Assembly: GCA_024636935.1 (NCBI GenBank)
Contig: JAGXGC010000009.1
Coordinates: forward strand, 1 to 47,180
DNA from: Sideroxydans sp.
GTDB taxonomy: Bacteria > Pseudomonadota > Gammaproteobacteria > Burkholderiales > Gallionellaceae
Direction of reading: 5' to 3'
Length of the DNA stretch: 47,180 nt
A program made the position numbers and the translations under genes. Shown here piece by piece: positions 28,919-38,236 of the stretch. The stretch's first letter is position 1. Each line of letters opens with the position of its first letter. Under the pieces are notes generated by a model. That model saw nothing but the letters and a program-made list of their open reading frames with translations. It was not told where the DNA came from and made no database searches.

Positions 28919-29467
28919 ATGGGTTTGAATAAGGTACCTTCCGGCAACAATCTTCCCGACGATTTCAACGTCATCATCGAGATCCCGCAACACGGCGAGC
29001 CGGTCAAGTATGAAGTGGACAAAGACTCAGGAGCGATCTTCGTCGACCGCTTCATGAATACCGCGATGCATTACCCCTGCAACTACGGTTACATCCCGCA
29101 CACTTTGTCCGACGATGGCGATCCTGTCGACGTACTGGTTATCACCCCTGTCCCGTTAAACAGCGGCGTGGTCGTGCGTTGCCGTCCGCTGGCTGTATTG
29201 AAGATGGAAGACGAATCTGGTTTCGATGCCAAAGTGCTTGCAGTACCTGTCGATAAGCTTTCTACCCTATATCGCGGACTAAAAAATTATGGCGAACTGC
29301 CTGAGATCATCCTCAAGCAGATCGAACACTTCTTCGCACACTACAAAGATCTGGAGCCCAACAAGTGGGTCAAGATCGGCGGCTGGGAAGGTATCGAAGA
29401 AGCCCGCAAAGAGATCATGGAAGGCGTTGATAACTACAACAATGCCAAAGTAAAACCCGAGTTCTGA
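28919..29467 (+). CDS. ppa: Inorganic pyrophosphatase (family I, soluble)
   Basis: 182 aa, usual length. The signature [10 protein letters not shown] (about 65-74) carries the metal-binding Asp residues; [11 protein letters not shown] and [10 protein letters not shown] complete the active site. It hydrolyses PPi in the cytoplasm. It is the third PPi-using enzyme within 7 kb, after PPi-PFK and the H+-pyrophosphatase. The soluble enzyme would compete with both for PPi. folD starts 14 bp after its stop, so the two may be co-transcribed. Confidence 0.97.
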   Translation: MGLNKVPSGNNLPDDFNVIIEIPQHGEPVKYEVDKDSGAIFVDRFMNTAMHYPCNYGYIPHTLSDDGDPVDVLVITPVPLNSGVVVRCRPLAVLKMEDESGFDAKVLAVPVDKLSTLYRGLKNYGELPEIILKQIEHFFAHYKDLEPNKWVKIGGWEGIEEARKEIMEGVDNYNNAKVKPEF

Positions 29468-29481
29468 TCAGGAGCACAGAG

Positions 29482-30333
29482 ATGACCGCACGCATCATTG
29501 ACGGCAAGGCAATTGCACAGGAAGTGCGCGCCGAGTGGAAGGTTCGCGCTGACGCATTGAAGGCGCGTGGCATCACGCCCGGATTGGCGGTCATCATTGT
29601 CGGCGAAGACCCGGCGTCCAAGGTCTATGTCGCCAATAAAGTGAAAGCTTGTGCTGAACTGGGTTTGCATTCAGAACACATCGCCCTGCCCGCCGACACC
29701 AGCGAAGCTGCTTTGCTGGCACAGATCGATGCACTGAATAACGACCCCAAGATCCACGGCCTGCTAGTGCAACTGCCGGTGCCGAAGCACATCGACAGCG
29801 ACAAGATTCTGAATGCGATCAATCCTGAAAAGGATGTTGATGGATTCCATCCTGTGAACGTGGGTGCACTGGCCACCGGCAATATGCGCTTTGCGCCCTG
29901 CACACCTTATGGCTCACTGGTACTGCTGCAAAAAAGTGGCGTTACTATCGAAGGCAAACATGCTGTAGTGGTGGGCCGCAGCAATATCGTGGGCAAGCCC
30001 ATGGCGCTGTTGCTGTTGCAGCACAATGCTACCGTCACCATCTGTACTTCAAAGACTCAAGACCTAGCCAAGTTCACACGTGATGCGGACATTCTGGTGG
30101 TTGCCACCGGACGTCCGAAGATGATCACTGGCGACATGATCAAGCCGGGTGCTGCTGTGATCGATGTGGGGATCAACCGCATGGAGAACGGCAAGTTGTG
30201 TGGTGATGTGGATTTTGAATCTGCCAAAGAAGTGGCTGGTTGCATCACACCGGTACCTGGCGGCGTGGGCCCGATGACCATCACTATGCTGGTGGCGAAC
30301 ACTGTGCAGTCTGCGGAACGTACTGCCCAATAA
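29482..30333 (+). CDS. folD: Methylenetetrahydrofolate dehydrogenase/cyclohydrolase
   Basis: 283 aa. The substrate site motif [13 protein letters not shown] carries the catalytic Lys. [10 protein letters not shown] and the NADP-site [15 protein letters not shown] follow, with [15 protein letters not shown] at the end. It interconverts 5,10-methylene- and 10-formyl-THF. AGGAGCACAGAG is a good ribosome site. A modest hairpin follows the stop, where the gene converges with a GGDEF-EAL gene. Confidence 0.97.
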   Translation: MTARIIDGKAIAQEVRAEWKVRADALKARGITPGLAVIIVGEDPASKVYVANKVKACAELGLHSEHIALPADTSEAALLAQIDALNNDPKIHGLLVQLPVPKHIDSDKILNAINPEKDVDGFHPVNVGALATGNMRFAPCTPYGSLVLLQKSGVTIEGKHAVVVGRSNIVGKPMALLLLQHNATVTICTSKTQDLAKFTRDADILVVATGRPKMITGDMIKPGAAVIDVGINRMENGKLCGDVDFESAKEVAGCITPVPGGVGPMTITMLVANTVQSAERTAQ

Positions 30334-30351
30334 TCCAGCGCGAAAGGTGAC

Positions 30352-30374
30352 CGGACGAAAGTTAAATTCGTCCG
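30352..30374. terminator. Hairpin between folD and the convergent GGDEF-EAL gene
   Basis: CGGACGAA (30352-30359) pairs with TTCGTCCG (30367-30374), 7-nt loop. There is no long T-run on either side, so termination efficiency is uncertain. Confidence 0.4.
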
Positions 30375-30378
30375 CTCC

Positions 30379-32832
30379 TTAAAGCACGAACTTCTGCTTG
30401 AACTCAGCCAGTGGCACGGGTTTACTGAACAGGTATCCCTGATACAGCTTGCATCCGTTCCACTCTAGGAAGTCACGCTGCTCCTGCGTTTCCACGCCCT
30501 CTGCGATCACTTCCATCCCCAGATTGTTCGCCATGCCGATGATAGTCTGAATGATGGCAGCATCGGATGACTTGGTGCCGATGTGCTGCACAAAGGACTG
30601 GTCGATTTTGAGCTGGTCCAGCGGCAATTGTGTCAAATAGGCCAATGACGAATATCCCGTACCGAAATCATCCATAGCAAAACTGATTCCGAGCTCTTTC
30701 AGGGAATGCATCTTGGCGATACTGTCGCCAATGTCATCCAGCAAGATACTCTCGGTCAATTCCAGCTTAAGCCGGCTCGGATCGATAGCCGTCTTCTCTA
30801 ATATCTCATGCAGCTGCTGCACAAAATCCCCCTGACGGAATTGCCGCGCGCTGACGTTGACGGCTAGCTTTAAATCGCGTGTCGCATCATCTTGCGACCA
30901 GATGCTGATCTGCTGGCAAGCCGTTTCCAACACCCACTTGCCGATAGGCAGGATCAAACCATTCTCCTCCGCCAAAGGAATGAACTGTAGCGGCGGGATC
31001 AAACCACGCTCGGGGTGTATCCAGCGCAACAGTACCTCAGCCCCGATCACGTGATCCAGCTGATCGACCTGCGGCTGGTAATACAGTTCAAACTCATTCA
31101 AACGCAATGCTTCACGCAGTCCGACTTCTGTCTGCGCGCGCGATTCCAGTTCTTGCTGCATAGCTGGATCGAAGAAGCGCAGGGTGTTGCGGCCCGATTT
31201 CTTTGCTTCATACATGGCCGTATCCGCTTGCTTGAGCAATTCATCCAAAGTGTCTTTGTAATTGATGAACAGCGTGATGCCCATGCTGGAAGAACTGTGG
31301 AATTCCGAACCTTCAAGCCGGTAGGGCTCGCTAAGCGATTGCAATACCTTTTCACCTATCGCGCGTGCCTGCACAGCGGCATGTGCGCTGTCTTCACTCA
31401 AACCTTCCAACAGAAGCACGAATTCATCCCCGCCGAAACGCGCGACTGAATCCCCCTCGCGCACACAAGCTTGCAAGCGTCTTGATACTTCGATCAATAA
31501 CAGGTCACCTATGGCGTGCCCTTTGGTATCGTTCAGTGTTTTAAAGTTGTCCAGATCGATGAACATAAGCGCGCCGCCCGTATGGTTGCGCGCACCGGTT
31601 GCGATCCCCTGGTGCAAACGATCCAACAACAATCTGCGATTCGGCAATTGACTGAGCGGATCATAGAACGCCAGATGATGGATCTCGTTCTCGGCTTTCT
31701 TGCGTTCGGTGAAGTCCACGTAGGCGCCGACGTAGTTAGTCACCTTGCCATCCTTATCCACCACGGCAGTGATACTGAGCCAAGCCGGGAATATCTCACC
31801 GTTCTTGCGGCGATTCCATATCTCCCCCTGCCAGCTGCGTTCGCGTTGCAAGCTGGCCCACATGCGTTCGAAGAAAACGCCGCTTTGGCGTTCCGATTTC
31901 AAAATAGAGGGGTTTTTTCCTATGACATCTTCGGCGATATAACCGGTCAGGTCAGTGAAAGCCTGATTGATCTGGATGATATTCGCTTGCGCATCGGTGA
32001 CCATCATCCCTTCTTCAGCCTCAAAGGCCGTCGCTGCGATACGCAATGCCGCTTCACGCTCTTCCAGCTCAGACATCATGCGATTGAAGGCATGAGCCAT
32101 GCGAGCGATGTCACGTGGGCCACCCGGCTTCGCCCTCACCCCGATCTCCCCGCGCTGTGCACGCGCCATGCTATCTGACAAATGATCCAGCGGACGTGAC
32201 AGGTTGCGAGTCAGTTTACTGATCAGATACAAGAACAACAGCGCGAAAGAAAATGAAGTCAGCAAATTGGTGACGAAGATATTGGTAGTCGTCTGGGCAA
32301 GAGAGGATTTGCTCATCACCACCGAAACATATCCCAGCAACTCAGGAGCGCTCGCTTCGCCGAACGGCGACTCCTCCATGGGTTGTGAAAACACCGGCGC
32401 GGAGAAGTGCCATGCTTTGTTGCTTTCCGCATTGAGCATCGAATCGGCGTGCAATCCGCCCGATTCCTGCTGCTGCATGAACTGCGCCAGATCGTTATCG
32501 CCTTGTGCAAGCAATAGATCACCGTTTGCATGCCTGATCTCCATGCCGATCACACCGGGGAAAGCCATAGTGGCGTGCATCACCTCGGTAGCGTTGTCCG
32601 CCGAAGAATAGATGAGCGCCAAGGTACTTTGATGCGCCAGATTGTCTGTGATGCGACGCCCCTGCGAAATCATATCCTCCCGCACCTGCTCGTTTACCTG
32701 CCATGAACCTGCGACTGATGCGAATAGCGCTAGAAATAGTATCCCCAGTGTGATGGAGATGCCGATCTGCCGCTTGAAAGTGAATTTCTGAACGAAGGCG
32801 CTGAAGTGTTGTTTCATTTCTACGCGCCTCAT
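30379..32832 (-). CDS. Membrane HAMP-PAS-GGDEF-EAL dual-domain c-di-GMP protein
   Basis: 817 aa. TM1 (about 22-43), a periplasmic sensor region (44-185), TM2 (about 186-206), HAMP (207-260), PAS with PAC (about 262-380), GGDEF (about 384-550) with RFGGDEF at 465-471 and I-site R458-E-G-D461, then EAL (about 570-810). The EAL motif reads EVL (599-601); the catalytic Glu is kept, as are DDFGTG (721-726) and EGVE, so hydrolysis may still be possible. The start ATG overlaps the stop of an upstream binding-protein gene by 4 bp, so that protein probably feeds this sensor. Whether the protein makes or degrades c-di-GMP cannot be decided from sequence. Confidence 0.92.
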   Translation of the reverse strand: MRRVEMKQHFSAFVQKFTFKRQIGISITLGILFLALFASVAGSWQVNEQVREDMISQGRRITDNLAHQSTLALIYSSADNATEVMHATMAFPGVIGMEIRHANGDLLLAQGDNDLAQFMQQQESGGLHADSMLNAESNKAWHFSAPVFSQPMEESPFGEASAPELLGYVSVVMSKSSLAQTTTNIFVTNLLTSFSFALLFLYLISKLTRNLSRPLDHLSDSMARAQRGEIGVRAKPGGPRDIARMAHAFNRMMSELEEREAALRIAATAFEAEEGMMVTDAQANIIQINQAFTDLTGYIAEDVIGKNPSILKSERQSGVFFERMWASLQRERSWQGEIWNRRKNGEIFPAWLSITAVVDKDGKVTNYVGAYVDFTERKKAENEIHHLAFYDPLSQLPNRRLLLDRLHQGIATGARNHTGGALMFIDLDNFKTLNDTKGHAIGDLLLIEVSRRLQACVREGDSVARFGGDEFVLLLEGLSEDSAHAAVQARAIGEKVLQSLSEPYRLEGSEFHSSSSMGITLFINYKDTLDELLKQADTAMYEAKKSGRNTLRFFDPAMQQELESRAQTEVGLREALRLNEFELYYQPQVDQLDHVIGAEVLLRWIHPERGLIPPLQFIPLAEENGLILPIGKWVLETACQQISIWSQDDATRDLKLAVNVSARQFRQGDFVQQLHEILEKTAIDPSRLKLELTESILLDDIGDSIAKMHSLKELGISFAMDDFGTGYSSLAYLTQLPLDQLKIDQSFVQHIGTKSSDAAIIQTIIGMANNLGMEVIAEGVETQEQRDFLEWNGCKLYQGYLFSKPVPLAEFKQKFVL

Positions 32833-33986
32833 TGCTCTGGAAATGCCATATCAAAGCTCTGCAGTCGGCTGGTATTGACTCCCAGATGACGGGCAGTGCG
32901 CAGATTGATCGCCATCAACACTTCACGCAAAGGCATCAGTCCTGAGCCATTCCCACCTGATGCGATCAGGCTCAATGCCGATCCAGCCAGGCTGCGTCCC
33001 AAATCAACGTTGTCCGGATAGAGCGAGAACAAGACCCCGCGCCGCACATGGCTGAAGCTGCTGGAGAACATCGTCAGATTGCGGCTCCAAGACTCCTGCA
33101 ACAACATCGGCATCACCGTGCTGTCCTCAACAGTGGTTGAATCCTGCGGCAACCAAAGCGCATCTTTTTCGACGTCTACTTTCGCGAGTATCTCTTGATA
33201 GGCATGCATGGCACTGCGCAGATCCTGAGCTTGATAGGTAACCAGTTCCAGACCTTGCAGGTGCGCAGCATCCTTGGCCAAACGTATCAGCCATTCGTTC
33301 TGCCGGGGATCGTATACCGCGAATACGCGCCGCGCTTTGGGCATCATGCTTTTCAATCGGGAGAACAGCAGCGCCGGATCGGGAGAGAGACTGTTCACCT
33401 GCGCGGATTGCACTTCATCTTCAGAAGCGGACAGCACGCCGCCAACCACTAAGCCAAGATCACTTTCCAGAGAGCGGGCAACCCTCAAGCCCTGTCGTCC
33501 AAGTGCAATGACGACCTTCGCATCCTGACGGCGCAAAGCCTCTTTCAATTGGCCGACATCTACATTCTTGCCCACCGGAAAATTGCTGACCCGACCTTTA
33601 ACTTTGTCTTCTATGCCGTCGATGATTTGTGTGAATACGCTGCGATATGGCTCACCGATATCGGGATAGATCACAGCGATCCCGCCCGCACCACTGGCGT
33701 CTGCCAGTTTATTGGCGAGCTTGCGTTTAACCCCGACATTCACCAGCCCCGCCACCCGGACCGGCAAGATCAATACCTCTTGGAAATCATTGAGACGGTC
33801 AATATCCAGCAGTGAATCATCCATCCACACTGGATAAGCAAGAGACATCTCGTTGGATTCTTTTGTACTGCCTTGTGCCGAAATGGAAATGCTCAAGAAT
33901 GCCGTAACCAGCAATAAACTGGTGCCCATGCGGCGCATGGAACTTGTTTTCCGGCTAGATTGAGAAGGAGAGTTTGGCATAGTCAC
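32829..33986 (-). CDS. ABC_sub_bind-type periplasmic substrate-binding protein
   Basis: 385 aa. A signal peptide lies in the first about 40 residues (LLLVTAFLSISISAQG). The body fits the PF04392-like family that contains TrpX/YcjX-type binding proteins: GIAVIYPDIGEPYRSVFTQI, VGGVLSASEDE, and ARRVFAVYDPRQNEWLIRLA. No ABC permease or ATPase follows; instead a HAMP-PAS-GGDEF-EAL gene overlaps it by 4 bp. These proteins are often found with TonB-dependent receptors and cyclases, and a divergent TonB-dependent receptor gene lies 457 bp upstream. Role as ligand-presenting sensor subunit is inference. The start could also be the ATG two codons downstream. Confidence 0.8.
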   Translation of the reverse strand: MTMPNSPSQSSRKTSSMRRMGTSLLLVTAFLSISISAQGSTKESNEMSLAYPVWMDDSLLDIDRLNDFQEVLILPVRVAGLVNVGVKRKLANKLADASGAGGIAVIYPDIGEPYRSVFTQIIDGIEDKVKGRVSNFPVGKNVDVGQLKEALRRQDAKVVIALGRQGLRVARSLESDLGLVVGGVLSASEDEVQSAQVNSLSPDPALLFSRLKSMMPKARRVFAVYDPRQNEWLIRLAKDAAHLQGLELVTYQAQDLRSAMHAYQEILAKVDVEKDALWLPQDSTTVEDSTVMPMLLQESWSRNLTMFSSSFSHVRRGVLFSLYPDNVDLGRSLAGSALSLIASGGNGSGLMPLREVLMAINLRTARHLGVNTSRLQSFDMAFPEQ

Positions 33987-34443
33987 GATTGCGCACAGTG
34001 TCGTTCAAAGACCATGACAGCACAAGTGGAAATTCCCGCCAGAGCTGCACTGAAAGTCTTGCATATCTCCTCACCAGGTTCGAGTGAAAGCTCACGCGGT
34101 AATTCTGTCTAGCAGCCGCCCTCTCCAAAACCACCTGAATATATTTACCGATCATTTTGACATCCATCGCCTTTGGACCGCTGCTAACAGGCTTCTCTCT
34201 CCCAACCTTGCTGGCTCGGCTCTTATCTTCCATAAGTCCTTCGCGATAACAAACATGACGACCAACCAATTCAGTCAGGTTATATCGAAGCCACGAACTT
34301 CCAAGCGGCCACTTTCATATCCAATTCCTTGTGCAGACGTGCAGTATGAAGGAGAATCACGCAGGCCTTAGAAACCTCGAGAATAATAATGATTGCCATG
34401 TAGCTAACAATATCGGCAACTTGCAACACAGGGAGGATACCGT
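33987..34443. other. 457-bp divergent region between binding-protein and TonB-receptor genes
   Basis: No convincing gene. A 104-codon frame on the minus strand (33955-34269) has no recognised content and overlaps the start of the binding-protein gene. A Fur-box-like site is near the right end (34379-34397). Promoters for both flanking transcripts must lie here, but none was clear enough to place. Confidence 0.4.
34379..34397 (+). promoter_or_regulatory. Fur-box-like site upstream of the TonB-dependent receptor
   Basis: GAGAATAATAATGATTGCC matches 14 of 19 positions of the Fur-box consensus (GATAATGATAATCATTATC). It lies 46 bp before the receptor ATG. Iron-responsive repression is plausible but a 14/19 match is only suggestive. 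Confidence 0.45.
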
Positions 34444-36540
34444 ATGCCAGCTTTGAATCGCCAACCGCTATGGATGCTATTAGCAGTCATTTGGTTCACT
34501 CCCGCAGTAGCAGAGACGCTTGATGAAGAAGACTTGGCACTGATCTATGGCGACAAAGCCAATATCAGCATCGCTACCGGTAATCAGCAACCACTGCGTC
34601 AAGCACCCTCTGTCGCCTCGGTAATCACCGCCGAAGATATCGCAGCTATGGGCGCTACCGATCTGGACGAAGCACTGGAATCAGTACCCGGGATGCACGT
34701 ATCTCACAGCAACGTCAGCTACACCCCGCTTTACACCTTTCGCGGTATCTTCAGCGCCAATAACCCGCAAACACTGATGCTGCTGAACGGCATCCCGACT
34801 ACGACCATGTTTACCGGTAGCAAAGGTAACGCTTGGGGCGGATTGCCGCTGGAGAACATCGCCCGTATCGAGGTTATTCGCGGACCAGGGTCAGCCTTAT
34901 ACGGTGCCGATGCTTATGCCGGCGTCATCAACATCATCACCAAGTCTGCGGCCGAATCGACTGGCACACAGTACGGTGCGCGCTACGGCTCGTTCAAGAC
35001 CCGTGACGCTTGGATACAACATGGCGGCAAGTGGGGAACAGTCGATGTCGCTGCCTACCTGAGAGTGGGTGACACTGATGGCTTCAAGCGCCTCATTACA
35101 GCCGATGCACAGACACGACTCGATGGCATCTTCGCCACCTCGGCTAGTCTCGCGCCAGGCAACACATACCTCGGGCACGATGCGGTTGATGCCAGCCTCG
35201 AACTAACCTACCAAAAATGGCATCTCCGCAACGGCTACAAATTACGCAACAATCTGCAGCTCGGAGCAGGTGTCGCTTCCGCACTGGATCCATTCGGCTC
35301 AGAGAAGAGCGAGCGCATCACCACCGAACTTTCTTGGGTCGATCCCGAGATTTCAAAAAACATTGAAGTCGGATTCAATGCTTCCTTGTTGCAATACAAC
35401 GACACAATATTGAGTCCTTTGGTGATCTATCCGGCTAGCGTAAAATTCCCCACCGGCACCTTCCCAAACGGCATGCTTGGTTCACCTGAAAAATGGGAGC
35501 GGGATTCAAGAGTCTCCAGCTACGCGACTTACTCAGGATTCGAGGGGCATCAAATGCGCCTCGGCTTGGGGCACGACGATTTGAACATGTACAAGACGGC
35601 TGAAAGCAAGAACTTCACGCTGACAGCGGCGGGCTCGCCGGTTCCGCTCAGCTCAATCGTTGATTACTCCAGTACGGCGCCATTCATGCGCCCGCAACGA
35701 CGCCAGATCGATTATGTCTATGTACAGGATGAATGGAATTTTGCGACAGATTGGGCGCTAACCGCCGGTGTTCGCCATGACAACTATTCCGATTTCGGCG
35801 GCACCACCAATCCCCGTTTAGCGCTGGTGTGGGATGCCACACTCGATCTGACCGCCAAATTACTCTATGGCCGCGCCTTCCGTGCACCTTCGTTCGTTGA
35901 GCTATATTCCATCAACAACCCAGTTCAGCAGGGCAACCAGAATCTGCGCCCGGAAACCAACCAGACCCTTGAAGCGGCTTTTTCATGGCAAGCGAAAAAG
36001 GATATGCAGGTCAACCTGAATTTCTTCCACTATGAGATGAAAGACATCATCCGACTGGTAGCGAATACCTCCCCGTCAGTCGGTTCGGCCTATATCAACT
36101 CAGGCAAGCAGCATGGCAACGGCATGGAACTGGAGTCGGTATGGGATTACAGCAGTAACTCTCGCCTGACGGGCAACTACTCTTACCAAAACTCCATCGA
36201 CGATGCTACCGGACAGGATGCGGGCTACGCCCCCCATCATCGTATCTACCTGCGCTCCGACTGGCGCTATGCAAGTGGATGGCTCTCCAGTGCACAACTC
36301 AACCGAGTGATGGATCGCAAGCGTACCTCAGGCGACACCCGTCCCAAAGTGCCCGACTACACGACTGTAGATCTGACCGTTCGCAGTCCCGGCTATGGCA
36401 AATGGGGATTCTCAACTTCGGTGCGCAACCTGTTCAATGCCGATGTACGCGAACCCAGCCTTGCGCCGGGCACCGCCATCCCCAACGATTTGCCGATGGC
36501 ACCGCGCTCGCTGTGGGTGCAACTCACTTACAAGCAGTAA
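34444..36540 (+). CDS. TonB-dependent outer-membrane receptor
   Basis: 698 aa. Signal peptide (1-23, ending AVAE), then a conserved N-terminal stretch EEDLALIYGDKANISIATG. The plug domain (about 45-165) has PSVASVITAEDIAAMGATDL and IEVIRGPGSALYGADAYAGVINI. A 22-strand-type beta barrel follows, with conserved FRAPSFVELY and the C-terminal FNADVREPS...LWVQLTYKQ, ending in an aromatic-containing strand. It imports a ligand across the outer membrane using TonB-ExbB-ExbD. The substrate is unknown; a Fur-like site hints at iron or siderophore. The adjacent divergent operon of a binding protein and a c-di-GMP enzyme suggests the ligand may also be sensed. Confidence 0.92.
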   Translation: MPALNRQPLWMLLAVIWFTPAVAETLDEEDLALIYGDKANISIATGNQQPLRQAPSVASVITAEDIAAMGATDLDEALESVPGMHVSHSNVSYTPLYTFRGIFSANNPQTLMLLNGIPTTTMFTGSKGNAWGGLPLENIARIEVIRGPGSALYGADAYAGVINIITKSAAESTGTQYGARYGSFKTRDAWIQHGGKWGTVDVAAYLRVGDTDGFKRLITADAQTRLDGIFATSASLAPGNTYLGHDAVDASLELTYQKWHLRNGYKLRNNLQLGAGVASALDPFGSEKSERITTELSWVDPEISKNIEVGFNASLLQYNDTILSPLVIYPASVKFPTGTFPNGMLGSPEKWERDSRVSSYATYSGFEGHQMRLGLGHDDLNMYKTAESKNFTLTAAGSPVPLSSIVDYSSTAPFMRPQRRQIDYVYVQDEWNFATDWALTAGVRHDNYSDFGGTTNPRLALVWDATLDLTAKLLYGRAFRAPSFVELYSINNPVQQGNQNLRPETNQTLEAAFSWQAKKDMQVNLNFFHYEMKDIIRLVANTSPSVGSAYINSGKQHGNGMELESVWDYSSNSRLTGNYSYQNSIDDATGQDAGYAPHHRIYLRSDWRYASGWLSSAQLNRVMDRKRTSGDTRPKVPDYTTVDLTVRSPGYGKWGFSTSVRNLFNADVREPSLAPGTAIPNDLPMAPRSLWVQLTYKQ

Positions 36541-36551
36541 AATCTCCAAAC

Positions 36552-36579
36552 AAAAAACGCCGACTGGATCGGCGTTTTA
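36552..36579. terminator. Terminator between the TonB receptor and gloA
   Basis: AACGCCGA-CTGGA-TCGGCGTT (36556-36576) with A6 before and TTT after; works for both convergent genes. Confidence 0.88.
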
Positions 36580-36591
36580 TATACCTATAAC

Positions 36592-36978
36592 TCACTCGGC
36601 TTTGCCGATAAGCTCGATCATGTAACCGTCCGGATCGCTCACGAATGCGATCACCTTGTTGCCACCTTTCATCACGCCCGCCTCGCGTATCACCTTGCCG
36701 CCCAACTGCTTGATCTTGTCACAAGCGGCGAACGCATCATCCACCCCGATAGCGATATGACCGTAGCCGGTGCCGATGTCGTAATTGTCGACACCCCAGT
36801 TGTATGTCAGCTCGATCACCGCCTGTTCGCTTTCCTCGCCGTAACCAAGAAAAGCCAGCGTGAACTTACCTTCTGGATAATCATGCTGCCGCAACAGCGT
36901 CATACCCATCACCTTGGTATAAAAATCGATAGACCGCGCCAGATTGCCGCTGCGTATCATCGTATGTAGTATTCGCAT
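36592..36978 (-). CDS. gloA: Lactoylglutathione lyase (glyoxalase I)
   Basis: 128 aa. The four metal ligands are in their E. coli positions: His5, Glu56, His74 and Glu122. The short length fits the Ni2+/Co2+-type bacterial enzyme rather than the Zn2+ type. It isomerises the methylglyoxal-glutathione hemithioacetal to S-lactoylglutathione in the cytoplasm. GGAGAGTAACG precedes the ATG. A small secreted-protein gene lies 24 bp upstream on the same strand, possibly in the same transcript. Confidence 0.96.
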   Translation of the reverse strand: MRILHTMIRSGNLARSIDFYTKVMGMTLLRQHDYPEGKFTLAFLGYGEESEQAVIELTYNWGVDNYDIGTGYGHIAIGVDDAFAACDKIKQLGGKVIREAGVMKGGNKVIAFVSDPDGYMIELIGKAE

Positions 36979-37002
36979 CGTTACTCTCCTGTCGTTATCA
37001 AA

Positions 37003-37269
37003 TCAGCGGCACACTTTGTTGCCAAAGGAATCGATACCGCAACGTATCTTCTCGCGAATCTCTGCGCGTCGTTTCATCTCAGCATCCGACACTCCCGAAG
37101 CACTTTGTCCTACTTCGTCCTTCGCAAAATCTGGAGACACATTGAATAAAACACCATCCTTGTCCATGCACACGATATTGCCGAACGAATCAGTACCACA
37201 GCGACTCTTGTCGGCAGCCGAAGCATAGATCGGCATCGCAAGCGACAGTAGTAACAACAAGCCCTTCAT
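37003..37269 (-). CDS. Small exported protein with duplicated CGxDSFGNxVC motif
   Basis: 88 aa from the ATG at 37269 (GAAGGAT upstream; the frame opens at 37305 but lacks a ribosome site). A signal peptide (about 1-19, GLLLLLSLAMPIYASA) is followed by two copies of an 11-residue motif: CGTDSFGNIVC and CGIDSFGNKVC, the second ending the protein. Four Cys in two C-x9-C pairs suggest one disulfide per motif. Between them is a charged helix-like stretch (AEMKRRAEIREK). No function is recognised. It is periplasmic or secreted by prediction. It lies between gloA and an EamA transporter on the same strand. Confidence 0.72.
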   Translation of the reverse strand: MKGLLLLLSLAMPIYASAADKSRCGTDSFGNIVCMDKDGVLFNVSPDFAKDEVGQSASGVSDAEMKRRAEIREKIRCGIDSFGNKVCR

Positions 37270-37306
37270 ATCCTTCACCTCACACTCGCATAAAACAGAT
37301 AGCACA

Positions 37307-38236
37307 TTATGCCCGCACTTTTTTGCTGTTCAGACTGATGATCAGCACGCCCGTCAACACCAACGCAGAACCGGCGATCTGCAACAGCGAAACCGTCTCT
37401 CCCAGAAACAAGTACGCCATGTAGATCGTGCTGACCGGCCCCACCGTGCCAATCAACGAAGTGCTGCCTGAGCCGATGCGATGGATGGCGAATGACAGCA
37501 GGAACACCGGCAACACCGTGGAGAACACAGCCATCGCGATGGCGCATTCATACACCTGCAAAGGCAGTTCCAATGCGCTCCACGGGCGCATCACCAGAAA
37601 CTGCACCACACAGGCCGCACTGGCGACCAATGAGGCATACGCTGTGAAGCGTAGCGCCCCGATGCGCGCGATGGCATGCCCTGCCCCCACCAGATAGATG
37701 GAATATGACAAGGTGCTGGCGAATACCAAGGCCGCGCCGATCATCACCGCATCGCTTTGACTCACGCCCACGTCATGCAAGAACACCAGCGCGATACCGG
37801 CATAACTCAAGACCATCGCCGCCATCACTTTCGCGGTGATGCGCTGTTTGAAGATCACCGCCGCGAGGATCACGGTCATGGTCGGATAGAGGAACAGGAT
37901 CAAACGCTCCAAGCCCGCCGTGATGTATTGCAAGCCAAGGAAATCGAGATAGCTGGACAAGTAATAACCCACCAACCCCAGCCCCACCACCAGTAATCGA
38001 TCATGTGAATCCATCGGCGCAGCATGATGCCGCCGCGCCCAGATCGCCACGCCAATGAAGAACGGTGCCGCGAACACCATGCGCAAAGCTAACAGCGTCA
38101 CCGCATCCACATTCCCCAGATACGCCAGCTTCACCAGGATCGCCTTGGCCGAAAAACCGACCGCGGCCAGCAAGGCGAAGATGACGCCGAGAAACACATC
38201 CCGTTGGGCGAAGGTGCTGCGATTTTGACTTGTCAT
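37307..38236 (-). CDS. EamA/DMT-family permease
   Basis: 309 aa with about ten hydrophobic helices in two EamA repeats (about 14-145 and 160-300). The loop between the halves has few charges. Typical DMT sequences include AILVKLAYLGNVDAVTLLALRM and LFLGETVSLLQIAGSALVLTGV. The family exports amino acids, nucleosides or other metabolites; the substrate cannot be predicted. It precedes the small Cys-repeat protein gene by 37 bp on the same strand, so they may share a transcript. Confidence 0.88.
   Translation of the reverse strand: MTSQNRSTFAQRDVFLGVIFALLAAVGFSAKAILVKLAYLGNVDAVTLLALRMVFAAPFFIGVAIWARRHHAAPMDSHDRLLVVGLGLVGYYLSSYLDFLGLQYITAGLERLILFLYPTMTVILAAVIFKQRITAKVMAAMVLSYAGIALVFLHDVGVSQSDAVMIGAALVFASTLSYSIYLVGAGHAIARIGALRFTAYASLVASAACVVQFLVMRPWSALELPLQVYECAIAMAVFSTVLPVFLLSFAIHRIGSGSTSLIGTVGPVSTIYMAYLFLGETVSLLQIAGSALVLTGVLIISLNSKKVRA

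Noticed and set aside
33955..34269. A 104-codon minus-strand frame in the divergent region before the binding-protein gene
   Set aside because: It overlaps the start of that gene by 32 bp and shows no signal, domain or clear ribosome site. It could be a small real gene but cannot be supported.
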